From contig BDSL01000017.1 in assembly GCA_003116995.1 (NCBI GenBank), positions 186,001 through 250,000 on the forward strand: a stretch of 64,000 bases of DNA. The letters are read 5' to 3'. Source of the stretch: Yamagishiella unicocca (Eukaryota; Chlorophyta; Chlorophyceae; Chlamydomonadales; Volvocaceae). This document shows positions 43,390-53,531 of this stretch, one piece after another (the stretch's first letter is position 1; each line of letters begins with the position of its first letter). Position numbers and translations under genes: made by a program. Under the pieces are notes generated by a model that was given only the letters and a program-made list of their open reading frames with translations, made no database searches and was not told where the DNA came from.

Positions 43390-46258
43390 TCAAACCCGCT
43401 GTCCGATGTGCTCCAAAATCCGCTGCAGCAGGTCGTCCTTCTTTCCGGTCACCTTGAGTTGGTGCCGCCTGCGCGTGGGGTGGGGTGGGGTGGGGTGGGG
43501 TTCGAGGGAAACCCGTGGATGTCCGAAAAAACGTGGGGTGGGGTGGGGTGGGGTGGGGTGGGGTGGGGTGGGGTGGGGTGGGGTGGGGTGGGGTGGGGTG
43601 GGGTGGGGTGGGGTGGAGGGGAGGGCGGGGCAGCAGAGAGGAGGGCAGGTCACGGCTCTCAGCTCACTATTAGCTCACTATTAGCTCACTGTTCACTCGC
43701 TCTTGAGCTCACTCTTGGGCTCACTGTTAGCTCACTGTTAGCCCACTGTTAGCCCACTTTTAGCCCACTTTCAGCCCAGTTTTAGCCCACTTTTAGCCCA
43801 GGTTTAGCCCACTTTTAGCCCACTTTTAGCCCACTTTTAGCCCACTTTTAGCCCACTTTTAGCCCACTTTTAGCCCACTCTTGCGCTCACTCTTGCGCTC
43901 ACTCGCACCTCCTGGCTCACTCTTAGCTCACTCCGGACTCCACTCACGGCTCCTAGCTCGCTCTTAGCTCAGCTTCACTACGCCATTCCCGCATGTCGCC
44001 TCCTGGGTGTCAGTACATCGATTCAATTCGCTCCTCGCCTTCTGGTCTGGGGCCCACTGCAGCAGCTGCCACCCCCACCCCCGCAGGCGGCTAGTTCGTC
44101 TCGGGTTCGTTCTCACCCTACCGAGGATGAGGCCCGGGGCCAAACTTGGCCACCCAGCACCACTAAACCCGCCTAAACCCACATGCCAGTACGATCCAGT
44201 GCCCCCGCCCTCCGTCAGCCCGCCGTACCGGAGGTAGACGGTCAGGTCGTCCTTGGTCAAAGTGCGCAGCTCCCCGGATCGAGCCAGTGCTTCCCAGTCG
44301 AAGCCTGGAGCCACAAGAGAGGTAAGGTAGGCAATCAGCACGGAGGTTTAGCCGGCTCACCCCCGGGGCCGTAGATCATTCGCTTCTCCGCCCCCTTGCC
44401 CCTCACCGGCACACACACACACCCAACAGCCACCCACCCGAGTAGGCGTCCGCCGCGGCCTCCGCCTTCGCCGCCTTGCTCAGCGCCGCTGCGCCGCCGC
44501 CCGCCTCGCCGTCCGCCTTCCGCTTGGTGGCCCGGGCCCCGCCGCCGGCCGCCTGCGGAAAGGCGCTGCGGAAGGCCTGCACGGGCGGGCGGCAGGGCGG
44601 GAGGGCGGGAGGGTTTCGAGGACGACCCGTCCATGCGAGGACGGGAGGGCGGGTGATGGAAGGCGGTGAAGGAAGGGGGGCACTTCGGACGAGGCAGCGT
44701 GCGGACGGAGGGCGAGTTGCGATGGGGGATTACACGACGAGGAGGAGGAGGAGGAGGAGGAGGAGGGGGAGGAGGGGGAGGAGGGGGGAGCTGGACGGCG
44801 CGATGAGCCCCGTTTGAGGTTGGTGCCCAGCTAAGCCCTAGCCCAGCCCCATGTCATATGTCCCACTCTGCAAATAACAGAGACTGCATCATTCTGACTC
44901 CGTCTCTCTTGGAGCATATCCAATTATCCATCCGAAGGGAAGCCTTGGGAATCCGCGGGTGCCTGGGGCGGAGACAAACTGCTCGGGCGAGGAGAAGCCG
45001 ACGGGGTCAGCGGCTTCCCTGCTGTTCGTTGCTGCCACCGCCGCTGCCGCCGCTGCCACCGCGGCTTTTTTTATACGGCGTGTGTAGACGAAGCGTACGT
45101 GGAGGCAGGGGGGGCCCATCGCACAACTCGGGCTCATCCCTTCCACCCCGCCCCCATTTACCTCTATCGCCTCCGCCGCACTGCCTCTCTGGAACAGCTC
45201 CCTGCGCGGCCGGGTGCCGTCATCCCGCAGCGCCGACCACTCGGGGATGGGCTCGGACAGCGCCAGCGCCTGCGGGAGGGAGGTGTGACAGGAGACCCGT
45301 GGGTCGGCACTGAGTAGAAAACCCTCTGGGGGATGCGGAGGGGGTTATTAGACAAGAACCGTCGAATCGACGCCCGCAGCCAGCCCCGCCTACCTCAACG
45401 ATCTGGTAATGCCGCTGCAGCCAGGGGTTCCGGACCTGCGTCAAATCGAACGGCTCCACCGTCTCCAGGCACAGCGTCTGCACCAGCCCGCCCGCGGCGG
45501 CCAGCTGCTCGTCGGTGGGCTGCTGGGGTGCCACACCGGTGGCTGGGGGGTTGCAAGGAAAACCCGTGTGCGAAGGAAAACCGTTTAGAGATGCAGGCGT
45601 TTTGAGATGCATGCTGGATAACGGGTTGGGGGGGACTGGTTGGAGAGAATCCGCGAATCCACGGCCGACAATCGAGTGTGGGGGGGAGCCGTGAGGGGGC
45701 AGCAGTGGGGAGGGGTGTTGCGCGGGTAGGGGGCACTCCAACACAGCGCCACGTAACGCCAACACCACCCCGACGCCGTTGTCGTACCCGTCTCGGGGTA
45801 CCGCACGTCGTCCATGTACGGTAAGTAGATCATGTAGATGCCCGGCGGCTCGGTCTGGATGCCGTACTCGTTGATGCCCTCGTCTTGCGGCACGAGCGCC
45901 ACCAGCTGAGGAGGGGAGTTCGCGCGGCGGTACCTGCGGGCGGCGGGATTCGAACCGGGGTCTGCGCGGGCCGGCCCTGGCGTCCAAGGGCACCTCCTTC
46001 GCTCTGTGACCGTAGCCGCCACGCGCAGGCAGCTGCCGAGGATGCCCTCCCTTACTTGCACGCCTCGGCCTCTGGAGTCGTGTGGGTTTTACGAGAGACG
46101 TGGGCTTGCGGGTCCACACATACCTCCCAGCCTCACCCTCCGTCACGGCATCGTACCACCCGACCCACCCACCCACCCGCCCACCATGCCACACCTCCGT
46201 TGTCGACTCACGAACCTATCCTGTACCCACCCACCCACCCACCCGCCCGCCCGCCCGC

Positions 46259-46292
<34 letters not shown>

Positions 46293-49200
46293 CAAACAGA
46301 ACCCCTAAAAGGACCCCGCCCACCTGCACAGCGCGAATCGCTCCTCCGCCAGCATCGCCCTCCACATCGCTATGAAGGCGGCCGTGGAGCCCTCCGCCGC
46401 CCGCTCATCGGGCCGCAGGAAGGTCGCCGCCCGCATCTGGTGCCGCAGGCGCAAGCAGCCCAGCGGCTTGAAGCCCAGCAGCACCAGACCGGGGGGGACC
46501 AGGCCGGAGGCGCCGGAGGCGGAGACCTCGGACGCGTCCACCGTGACCTGCCCTCGTACGGAAGAAAGTACGGAAGGAGGTACGTACGGAAGGAGGTACG
46601 GAAGGGGGTACGGAAGGAGGTACGGAAGTGCGAAGGTGGCGGCCCGGGGGGGGGGGGGGCGTGAAAACCGTTGGGGGGAGGTAGGAGTGGCAGGCGGGGC
46701 GGCGCACACGGGTCGTACGGCGACGTGCGCAGCTGGTGTCGGTGTTGCGTACCCGAAGCTGCCGTGTAACCGAACCTGATACCACAACTCGAACCTGTAC
46801 CCGAGCCTGACCCCGAGCTTAGGACTGAAGCCCAGGGTGCCCGCCCAGCCTGAGCCCTTCCCTGAGCCCTGACCGCTCAAGCGGCCATGAAACCCACCGA
46901 CCCCCTCTTTTTCTCTTGTCGTGTGCACGGGTTGCTCGCTACCCTCTCCCTCCTGGAGCCCACCTCTGGCATGCGGTCCGTGTTTCCCGTCTTGAGCCGG
47001 AACGCCTTCCGCTTGCTGATGGCCTCGCGGTCCAGCAGGCGGCCGTCGCTGGTGGATACCAGGCTGGTGGTGATCTGTGAGTGTGTGGGAGGGGGGGTCG
47101 AGGAAGACCCGTGGATGCGATGAAAGCAGTTTAGGAAAGACGTACAGAAAAGAACCGGTTACTCGACGTGGGAACTGTAGCTGGTGCATAGGCTTCGGAC
47201 ACCTGGACGCGCGCGCGCGCGTGGTCTAGGGGGGTGGAGGGAGGAGGGTTGGTATAAAAACGCGATATAAAACGGGGGGAGCAATGTTAAAGGGAACGGG
47301 TTAGGGGACGGGTTAGGGGATGGGTTGGGAAAAGGGTTGGTAAGAAGCGTTTTGGGGGGTGGCAGGCCGTGCCGGCCACCATCCCACCACCACCACCCGC
47401 CACCACCACCACCGCCACCACCACCGCCACCACCACCATCCGGGCTCGTATCCCACCTTGAGCGGCTGGTTGGTGATGGGGTTTAGCGGCACCGTCTTCC
47501 TAGCGTTCTTGGCCTCATCAGACACCAACAGGTAGCCCTGGCAGTGGTGAGGGTGCAAGGAAAACCCGTATACGAAAGCAAAACCGTTTAGAATTGACAT
47601 ATCGAGATGGCAGGGGTGAGGGAGCGGGGGGGTGGGGTTGAGAGGAAACCCGACGGGGGGCCGGTGGTGGTGGTGTGTGTGTGGGTTCGAGGAAGACCCG
47701 TGGATGCCCGAAAAACCGTTTGTGCGTGGGGGGGGGGTGCTGGCATGCGTATGAGGGTTCCAAGACATGTCCACCTTGCCACGCAATGCCCCCGCCTCAA
47801 AGCGGGCGGCATCACTCCTCCCATCACCCCCCTCAATCCCCCCATCACCCCCCTCAATCCCCCCGTCACCCCCCTCAATCCCCCCGTCACCCCCCTCAAT
47901 CCCCCCGTCACCCCCCTCAATCCCCCCGTCACCCCCCTCAATCCCCCCGTCACCCCCCTCAATCCCCCCGTCACCCCCCTCAATCCCCCCCAGCACCCTC
48001 ATCATCGTCGCCCTCTAGGCCGAACTCCCCCCCAGATAGATAGACCACGGGTCTTCCTCAAAACCCCCCAGATAGACCATACAGCCGCTGTGTTGCTGCC
48101 CCCCACCCCAGCTGGGACCTCACAGCCCCAATGCGTTCCACGCCACCCTTAGCACCCAGCCAACCCCTCCCCTCACCCCCCCACCCCGTACCCAAGCCCT
48201 CCCCTCACCCCCCCACCCCGTACCCAAGCCCTCCCCTCACCCCTGCACCCCGTACCCAAGCCCTCCAAGCCCTCCCATGACCCCGCACCCACCCGCATCG
48301 CCACTTTGAGCCCCTCGCTGATCGTCCAGCTGAGGCGCATGAGGGTGCGCTTGCGAGCCAAGCGGCGCTTGAAGGAGTCGAAGAGCGAAGTGATTGCGGA
48401 CACCGGGTCGCGTCGGAGACCGGGGTCGGTGGCCTGGAGGCGGGCGGGGGGGCGGGGGGGAGAAGGAACCGGTTAATGGGGGGTTACAGAAAAGAACCGG
48501 TTACTCGACATGGGAGGTGTAGCTGTCGCATAGACTTCGGAGGAAGGGATTAGGAGACGTTTGGTACAGGCGGGGGGTGGGGTCGGAGTGTAGGGACGCG
48601 TGGGGTTGGGGGTTGCAAGGACCACCTCGTGGGAGGTGGTGAGGGGCTGGAGGGTTGCAAGGAAAACCCGTGTACGAAGAAGACGAGGTGTTGGGGAGGG
48701 GGGAGATCGCAGGAGGCGGAGTGGGTGGATGTATGGATGGATGTATGGGTGGGTGGGTGGGTGGGTGGGTGGGTGGGTGGGTGGATGTATGGGTGGATGT
48801 ATGGGTGGGGTGGTACGTGTGGCGAGAGCAACACTGCGACTAAGCCAGCGACTAACTGACTGCGCTAGCACGTAAGCTGGCGGCACCGCAGTACTGGGTG
48901 CAGACCCATCTGCCTAGGCATCAGTGCCGCTCAGTGGCAACCGTCGGCGCCATCCAGGAGGCCCACTAGCCTGCCAGGCAGCGAAACGCCGCCATATACA
49001 CACACACAGGATTCGCACGGCCGCCCACCCACCACGCCCACCCACCAGCTCCGACATACGACCTCCGTCTTTTCCCCACCCTGTCCCCCCTTCTTTTCGT
49101 CCCCCTTCCTTCCCCCGAAGTTCTCCAGCATGCACCTCGAAACGTCTGTCCTAAACGGCTTCTCTCGCCATCCACGGCTCTTCCTCGCACCCCACCACGC

Positions 49201-52200
49201 CCACCTACCAGCTCCCGCAGCAGCGCCTCATCGTCCCCCGCGGCCGCCTCTCCGCCCTCTCCGCCCTCCCCGCCCTCTCCGCCCTCCGCCGGGCCCCTCA
49301 GCGCCCGCAGCAGGCCCCGCCACAGGCGGCCGGAGTCAAAGGGCCGCACTGCCGCCGCCAGCGGGAAGAGCCGCAGCCCCACGCGGTATCCCTGGAGCGC
49401 CTCCACGCGGCCACTCAGCTGGGCTCTGCAGGCGGGACCACAGGGGCGGTAGGAGGGGGGGTTTCGAGGAAGACCCCGTGGATACGAGAAAAAACCGTTG
49501 AGAAAAAGACGTTTTGAGATACATGCTGGAGAACTGGGGGGGGCATAAAAGCCGTTTACGCGACAGGGACAGGATAGTTGGCGCATGGTCGTCGGACACC
49601 GATTTTGTGGGCGCGTGCTGGGGCACTGGGGTGCTGGGGCACTGGGACTGACTACCGGCAATCAGGGCCAGGATAGTTGGCGCAGTAGGGGGGGGGTCCA
49701 AAGGGGGTGCAGGGTGCGGATGGGGCTGAAGGGTTGGGGCCCAGTGGTAGGGTGATGTGGGTGAGATACAATTAAGTGGTTGGCCCCTGGTTAAGCATTG
49801 GTTACTTATCAACTTGAGGGGCCTCCCCCTGGAGTTATCAACCCACCCACGCGGCCCCGCCCCTGCCCTTGCCCCTCTCCCCCCCCCAGCCGCCCACTCA
49901 CAGCGCTGCCTTGAAGCCGCTGCCGCTGCCGCACGGCTCGGGGTCGTTGGTGAAGACCACCAGCGTGTTGATGGAGCTACAGGGAGGGCAGGGCGGTGGT
50001 ACGACACATGAGTACGGAGGGGCAGGGGCAGCGGTGGGTTGCCTCCTTGCGATTTGCGCCCCCTTTACATCCCCCTTTCGTTGCAGGCCTTTGGCTGTAG
50101 CTTTGACCGCAGCCTTGGCTACAGCCTTGGCTGTGGCTTTGCTGCGCGCCTTCGGCCAGTTAATCACCGTGCTAATGGTTCCGCTCGTCGGGCATCCAGC
50201 CCGGAACCGTGAAATGTTCACGACCCCTTGGTCTATCGGGCATTGCGCGCCGGGACGAGTGTACGGCAACCCATGCCCGGTCCTCTCCCACGACCAACAG
50301 CTGCGTCTTCTGGGCACCCACTAGCCTGCCGAGTAGCTCTGGGGCGGCAGGGACAGCCCGGGCACTGCACCGCGCACGTCAGCCACGTCTTAGGACGCAC
50401 TGGCTCGGCCTGTTGGATCCAACATGTCGACCATCACTGGCTCGGCCTGTTGGATCCAACATGTCGACCATCACTGGCTCGGCCTGTTGGATCCAACATG
50501 TCGACCATCGCCGCGCTGACGTCAGCACCATCCTTCACATGCATGTTGCATGGGGCCTACAGCCCCGGACGCCGCAACGGAACCCCCCTGACCGCGCCTC
50601 TTGCAACCGTGCCCCGCCACACCTCCCTCCCTCCCTCCCTCCCATGCATCCTTTCCTAATCTGTTACACGTTTCAGTGCCGACACACGGGTTTCACTCTC
50701 ATACCCACCCTCCCACCCGCTCCCATCCACCCTCTCCCCCACCCCCTCACCCCCACAACCTCCTCCCACCCACCCTCTCCCCCACCTCTCCCCCACCCCT
50801 CCCCCACCCCTCCCCCACACCCTCTCTCCCCCACACCCTCCCCCACAACCTCGCCCCCGCCCCCTCCCCCACCGGTCCGCCGTCCTGCTCGCCGCCAGAC
50901 AGTTCTGCACCCGGAACAGCGCTTCAGCCAGGGAGGAGTCCCGCCGCTGCGGCAGGCCGCCAATGGTGGCGCGGAAGCCCTCGACTGCGGCCGGCAGGGG
51001 AAGGGGGAGGGTCAGGGGGAGGGGGCGGCACGGTGGTGAGGGTGTGCGGGGGAACCTGTGCGCCGTCGCTGTGCGGTGGTGAGGGTATGAGGTTATGAGC
51101 ACCCGCGCCCGTGCCTAGCACCTATCAGCACCATGACAATGGCGTGGCGCCTGATAGCAGCACACCGCCATCGCTGCTGCCCCCATACCCACTCACTTGC
51201 AGACAGATACACAGGCAGGGCTGGGCCACACTGAGAAACACAAACACACGTGCATCTCCTGTGCACCGGTACCCACCCGTCAGGTCCCGTACGGCCCGTA
51301 CGGCCTCTGCGGACGGCTGCTGCAGCTCCAGCAGTGTCCGCACCCCCTCGAATGACGCCACGAAGGGCGCACTGCTGCTGCCGCCGCCCCCTCCGGCCGT
51401 ATCTCCGGGCTGGTCCTTTTCACGCTGAGGGGCCAAATGCAGGCAAGGGTTTGCGAACGAGGTTGTGGGGTTGGACTACTGCGTTGGATTATTGGGTTGG
51501 ACTCTTGGGTTGGGCTATTGGGTTGGACTATTGGGTTGGGCTATTGGGTTGGACTCTTGAGTTGGATTATTGGGTTACAGAAGGCAGGGGTTACAGGAAA
51601 GAACCGGTTACTCGACACGGGAAGTGTAGGTGGTGCATAGGCGGGGGTGGGGCGCTGCAGGTAGCTGTCCCTGGCTGGCTGCTAGCCATGTGCGCCTGGC
51701 GTTGTTAAAGGCGGGAGTGACATTTCCTGGCGACCCTGTCATCGCCAGCCCCTTACGGGCGCCACCCTCCCTCACCATGTCCCGCATCGACCGGCCCTAC
51801 CAAATGGCTATATTGGTTAAATCAGTCACTTCGCGGCTTCCTCGCATATCCTCACCGTGTTGTACAGTACGACAGCCACCTGGTCGTCCGGGTGCTGCAC
51901 TGCCTTGAGCTTGAGCAGCTCCACAACGGCAAGGCGGGCGGCCTCGAAAGAAGTCGTGGTTTCGCCGTACAGCTGGGGGGGAAATAAGATCGCGCCAGAG
52001 TAGGGCGACACGGGGGGAGGGGACGGCCGTGAAGGGGGCTGGCGTATGAGGACCCAGGCCGGCGTATGAGGACCCAGGCTGGCGTGGGACAGCGCCGTGT
52101 TGGGAGCACGCGAGACTCCACAACAGCTTCCAATTAAGAAAGGCGCTTTGGGGCGGATGGAGCGGATCGGAAGCAGGCGGTGTTGCGTGTGGGCCGTGAC

Positions 52201-52643
52201 GAGCCTGGCGGTCCCTGACGTGTGCGGATATCTCGTCTGTGTGTGTGCGGTGTGCGGGCTTCAGGACGCAACGCATCGGATAGGGCTGTAAAATTGCGGC
52301 CGTCATTATCCCAGTCGATCTTCAGGGTTTGCAGGTTACAGTTGCATAAGCAGCCGCTCCCCATGGCTTGTGAATCCACACCATTTGCGCACGATGGTCA
52401 ACCGCGTCGACTCGTCATACCTCAATTTCTTCAAACATGTTATCCTGGACATCTATCAGGAATATTAGCTTCTCCTTGAAGGATTCGCCGTGCTGCGGTC
52501 AGCGACACCCGTTCAGCATTACAGTTGCTTTTCCAGCGGAAAGCGCTTCCCGATCAAATCTTACGGACCTGCTTATGGTCCTCCTCCTCGTCCTCCTCTT
52601 CGTCCCACGCGTTATCGCCATCAGGATGGTAACCATCCGCCAT
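43390..52643 (-). CDS. KU70: Ku70 subunit of the Ku DNA-end-binding heterodimer, 17 exons, 689 aa
   Basis: Exons: 52643-52569, 52492-52421, 51972-51856, 51424-51277, 50984-50873, 49976-49902, 49425-49209, 48433-48293, 47537-47457, 47074-46964, 46547-46324, 45933-45788, 45542-45394, 45269-45162, 44576-44438, 44304-44229, 43468-43390; all joins keep frame. Ku70 with Ku80 binds broken DNA ends for non-homologous end joining and protects telomeres. Order of domains: acidic N-terminus (WDEEEDEEEDH), vWA domain (EKLIFLIDVQDNMFEEIE; INTLVVFTNDPEPCG), and Ku core (LVLLGFKPLGCLRLRHQMR; QLVALVPQDEGINEYG; TEPPGIYMIYLPYMDD; VRNPWLQRHYQIVE). A basic linker ATKRKADGE, a likely nuclear signal, follows. Last is a SAP DNA-binding domain (ELRTLTKDDLTVYL; VTGKKDDLLQRILEHIG). 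The EPPGIYMIYLPY block is closest to plant Ku70. It is about 70 residues longer than plant Ku70, from Gly/Ala-rich insertions. The second junction (exon 2 to 3) spans a possible extra exon at 52230-52319. Confidence 0.93.
43476..43617 (+). repeat. GGGGT pentamer array split by a family B repeat
   Basis: Pure GGGGT units fill the array. A family B fragment (TTCGAGGGAAACCCGTGGAT) at 43500-43532 interrupts it. It lies just inside the last intron of KU70. The C-rich strand is the transcribed RNA sense. Confidence 0.95.
43665..43890 (+). repeat. TTTTAGCCCAC array (11-bp units)
   Basis: At the left are TTAGCTCACTG units, grading into about ten regular CACTTTTAGCC units, then CACTCTTGCGCT units. 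The TTTTAG part recalls the algal telomere unit, but the remainder CCCAC differs. Last intron of KU70. Confidence 0.9.
45545..45625 (+). repeat. Dispersed repeat, family A (complete)
   Basis: TTGCAAGGAAAACCCGTGTG, AACCGTTTAGAGATGCAGGC and TTTTGAGATGCATGCTGGAT follow a G-run that begins at the exon 14 acceptor of KU70. It is followed near 45650 by the GAGAATCCGCGAATCCACGG motif (family E). Confidence 0.8.
46180..46292 (+). repeat. CCCACCCA/CAGC microsatellite block
   Basis: Runs of CCCA, CCCG and CAGC tetramers in a KU70 intron. A second simple block, GTACGGAAGGAG, lies at 46556-46628. Confidence 0.9.
47095..47215 (+). repeat. Dispersed repeats, family B then D
   Basis: TCGAGGAAGACCCGTGGATG at 47098 and then AAAGAACCGGTTACTCGACG at 47147, continuing to TAGGCTTCGGACACC. 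KU70 intron upstream of exon 11. Confidence 0.8.
47548..47725 (+). repeat. Dispersed repeats, family A then B
   Basis: GTGCAAGGAAAACCCGTATA, AACCGTTTAGAATTGACAT, then TTCGAGGAAGACCCGTGGAT at 47686. This is the same A-then-B order as at 23157. Confidence 0.8.
47813..47992 (+). repeat. 21-bp tandem repeat, 8-9 copies
   Basis: Units of CCCCCGTCACCCCCCTCAAT plus C. The 21-base period keeps all frames open on both strands. In a KU70 intron. A 29- to 32-base repeat (CACCCCGTACCCAAGCCCTC) follows at 48178-48262. Confidence 0.9.
48478..48690 (+). repeat. Dispersed repeats, family D then A
   Basis: GGGGTTACAGAAAAGAACCG and TTACTCGACATGGGAGGTG at 48480-48540 (family D). TTGCAAGGAAAACCCGTGTA at 48655-48685 (family A). 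A GGGTGGATGTAT simple repeat follows at 48720-48812. Confidence 0.8.
49120..49196 (-). repeat. Dispersed repeat, family B, reverse orientation
   Basis: TCCAGCATGCACCTCGAAAC, GTCTGTCCTAAACGGCTTCT and GCCATCCACGGCTCTTCCTC form a nearly complete reverse copy, 13 bases before the exon 8 boundary of KU70. Confidence 0.8.
49455..49640 (+). repeat. Dispersed repeats, full family B and full family C in tandem
   Basis: B runs from TTTCGAGGAAGACCCCGTGG to GATACATGCTGGAGAACTGG. C follows at once across a G-run: AAGCCGTTTACGCGACAGGG, GACAGGATAGTTGGCGCATG, GTCGTCGGACACCG and GCGTGCTGGGGCACTGGGG. This is the best place to see the common ends of the two families. Confidence 0.88.
50399..50509 (+). repeat. 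37-bp perfect tandem repeat, 3 copies
   Basis: Each copy contains the palindrome TTGGATCCAA and ends TGTCGACCATC. The three copies are identical, so duplication is recent. KU70 intron. Confidence 0.95.
51473..51645 (+). repeat. 13-bp GGGTTGGACTATT array followed by family D
   Basis: About eight copies of GGGTTGG(A/G)CT(A/C)TT at 51473-51577. Then GGTTACAGGAAAGAACCGG and TTACTCGACACGGGAAGTG (family D) at 51590-51640. KU70 intron. Confidence 0.85.
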
Positions 52644-52978
52644 TTTACGGATTATGGCAGTTCCGAAGAACGCTGAGGTCTTTTGAAATTCGACATACGT
52701 ACTAGTAAGTAACTGGACTAGTAAGGGACTGGAGACCAATACATCGAGTCCGATTCAGCAGGACGCGAATGCGTCATGCTCCGGCCGTGCGGTGCATGCT
52801 GCGGCGTGCTGCCGGCATTTTGACACTTTTTTGTGCCTCGCTGTGTCGGCGCAGGCACACATAATGCGATTGAGTATTCTCATGCCTTACACAGAAGCAA
52901 ACTGACATCTGAGAGCCGGCTACGTGATACTGCAAGAACGTCGCCAAGACTGGCAAGGAACGGGAGGGAACAAGACTC

Positions 52979-52983
52979 TTACA
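52979..52983 (-). terminator. Probable polyadenylation signal of CDC73
   Basis: TTACA on plus (TGTAA on the coding strand), about 550 bases past the CDC73 stop and 336 bases before the KU70 start codon. Confidence 0.4.
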
Positions 52984-53144
52984 GCTGGCAGCCACGGCCG
53001 CTGCGGCGCCACCACCCATCACCGCAGACACTTTCGCGGCGCCACGTGGGGCCCGAGGCAAGGGGGCAGCAGGCCGCGCCTGTAGCCGGGTGACATGTAC
53101 CTAAATCCCACACCGGCGCGGCTGCGCAGGCCGCCCCCTTCAAC

Positions 53145-53218
53145 CTCCAGGTGTCCGAAGACTATGCACCCCCTACACTTCCCATGTCGAGCCAACGGTT
53201 CTTTTATGCGGCCCCCCC
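53145..53218 (-). repeat. Dispersed repeat, family D, reverse orientation
   Basis: GTGTCCGAAGACTATGCACC, CTACACTTCCCATGTCGAGC and TTCTTTTATGCGGCCCCCCC. This copy lies outside coding introns, in the 3' flank of CDC73. Confidence 0.75.
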
Positions 53219-53531
53219 AACCACAGGCCCCTTGACTGGCATCACAAGGCAACCCAACAGAAGGCAAAGCCATTCCCGAATCCAAGCAGGGGTCCTTACC
53301 CCTTCACCGCCTCCACTGGCACCTCCCACCACCGACACATCCAAAATTCCTGTCTGGGCAGTCCTCCGCTACATGCCTCGATCCCGGCTACAGCTGCTCA
53401 TCAATGAGCTGTCGGATCCACATCCCGTGGGGCCCCCTCGCCTCGATCCAGGTGTGCCCTGTTCCGCCTCCTTACTCCTTTCCAACAACATACCCTGGCG
53501 GCACCTCTACCCGTCGACCCTCTTCGTGCGT

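Noticed and set aside
45933..46010. GGTTCGAATCCCGCC on the minus strand looks like a tRNA T-arm
   Set aside because: The 5' side of the T-stem does not pair (CCCCG against CCCGC), and no D-arm or anticodon arm fits upstream. It lies in the intron right before KU70 exon 13.
52230..52319. Extra KU70 exon beginning IDWDNDGRNFTALSDAL
   Set aside because: The frame is compatible, but there is no usable donor, and joining exon 2 directly to 51972 keeps frame and matches the Ku70 vWA domain.
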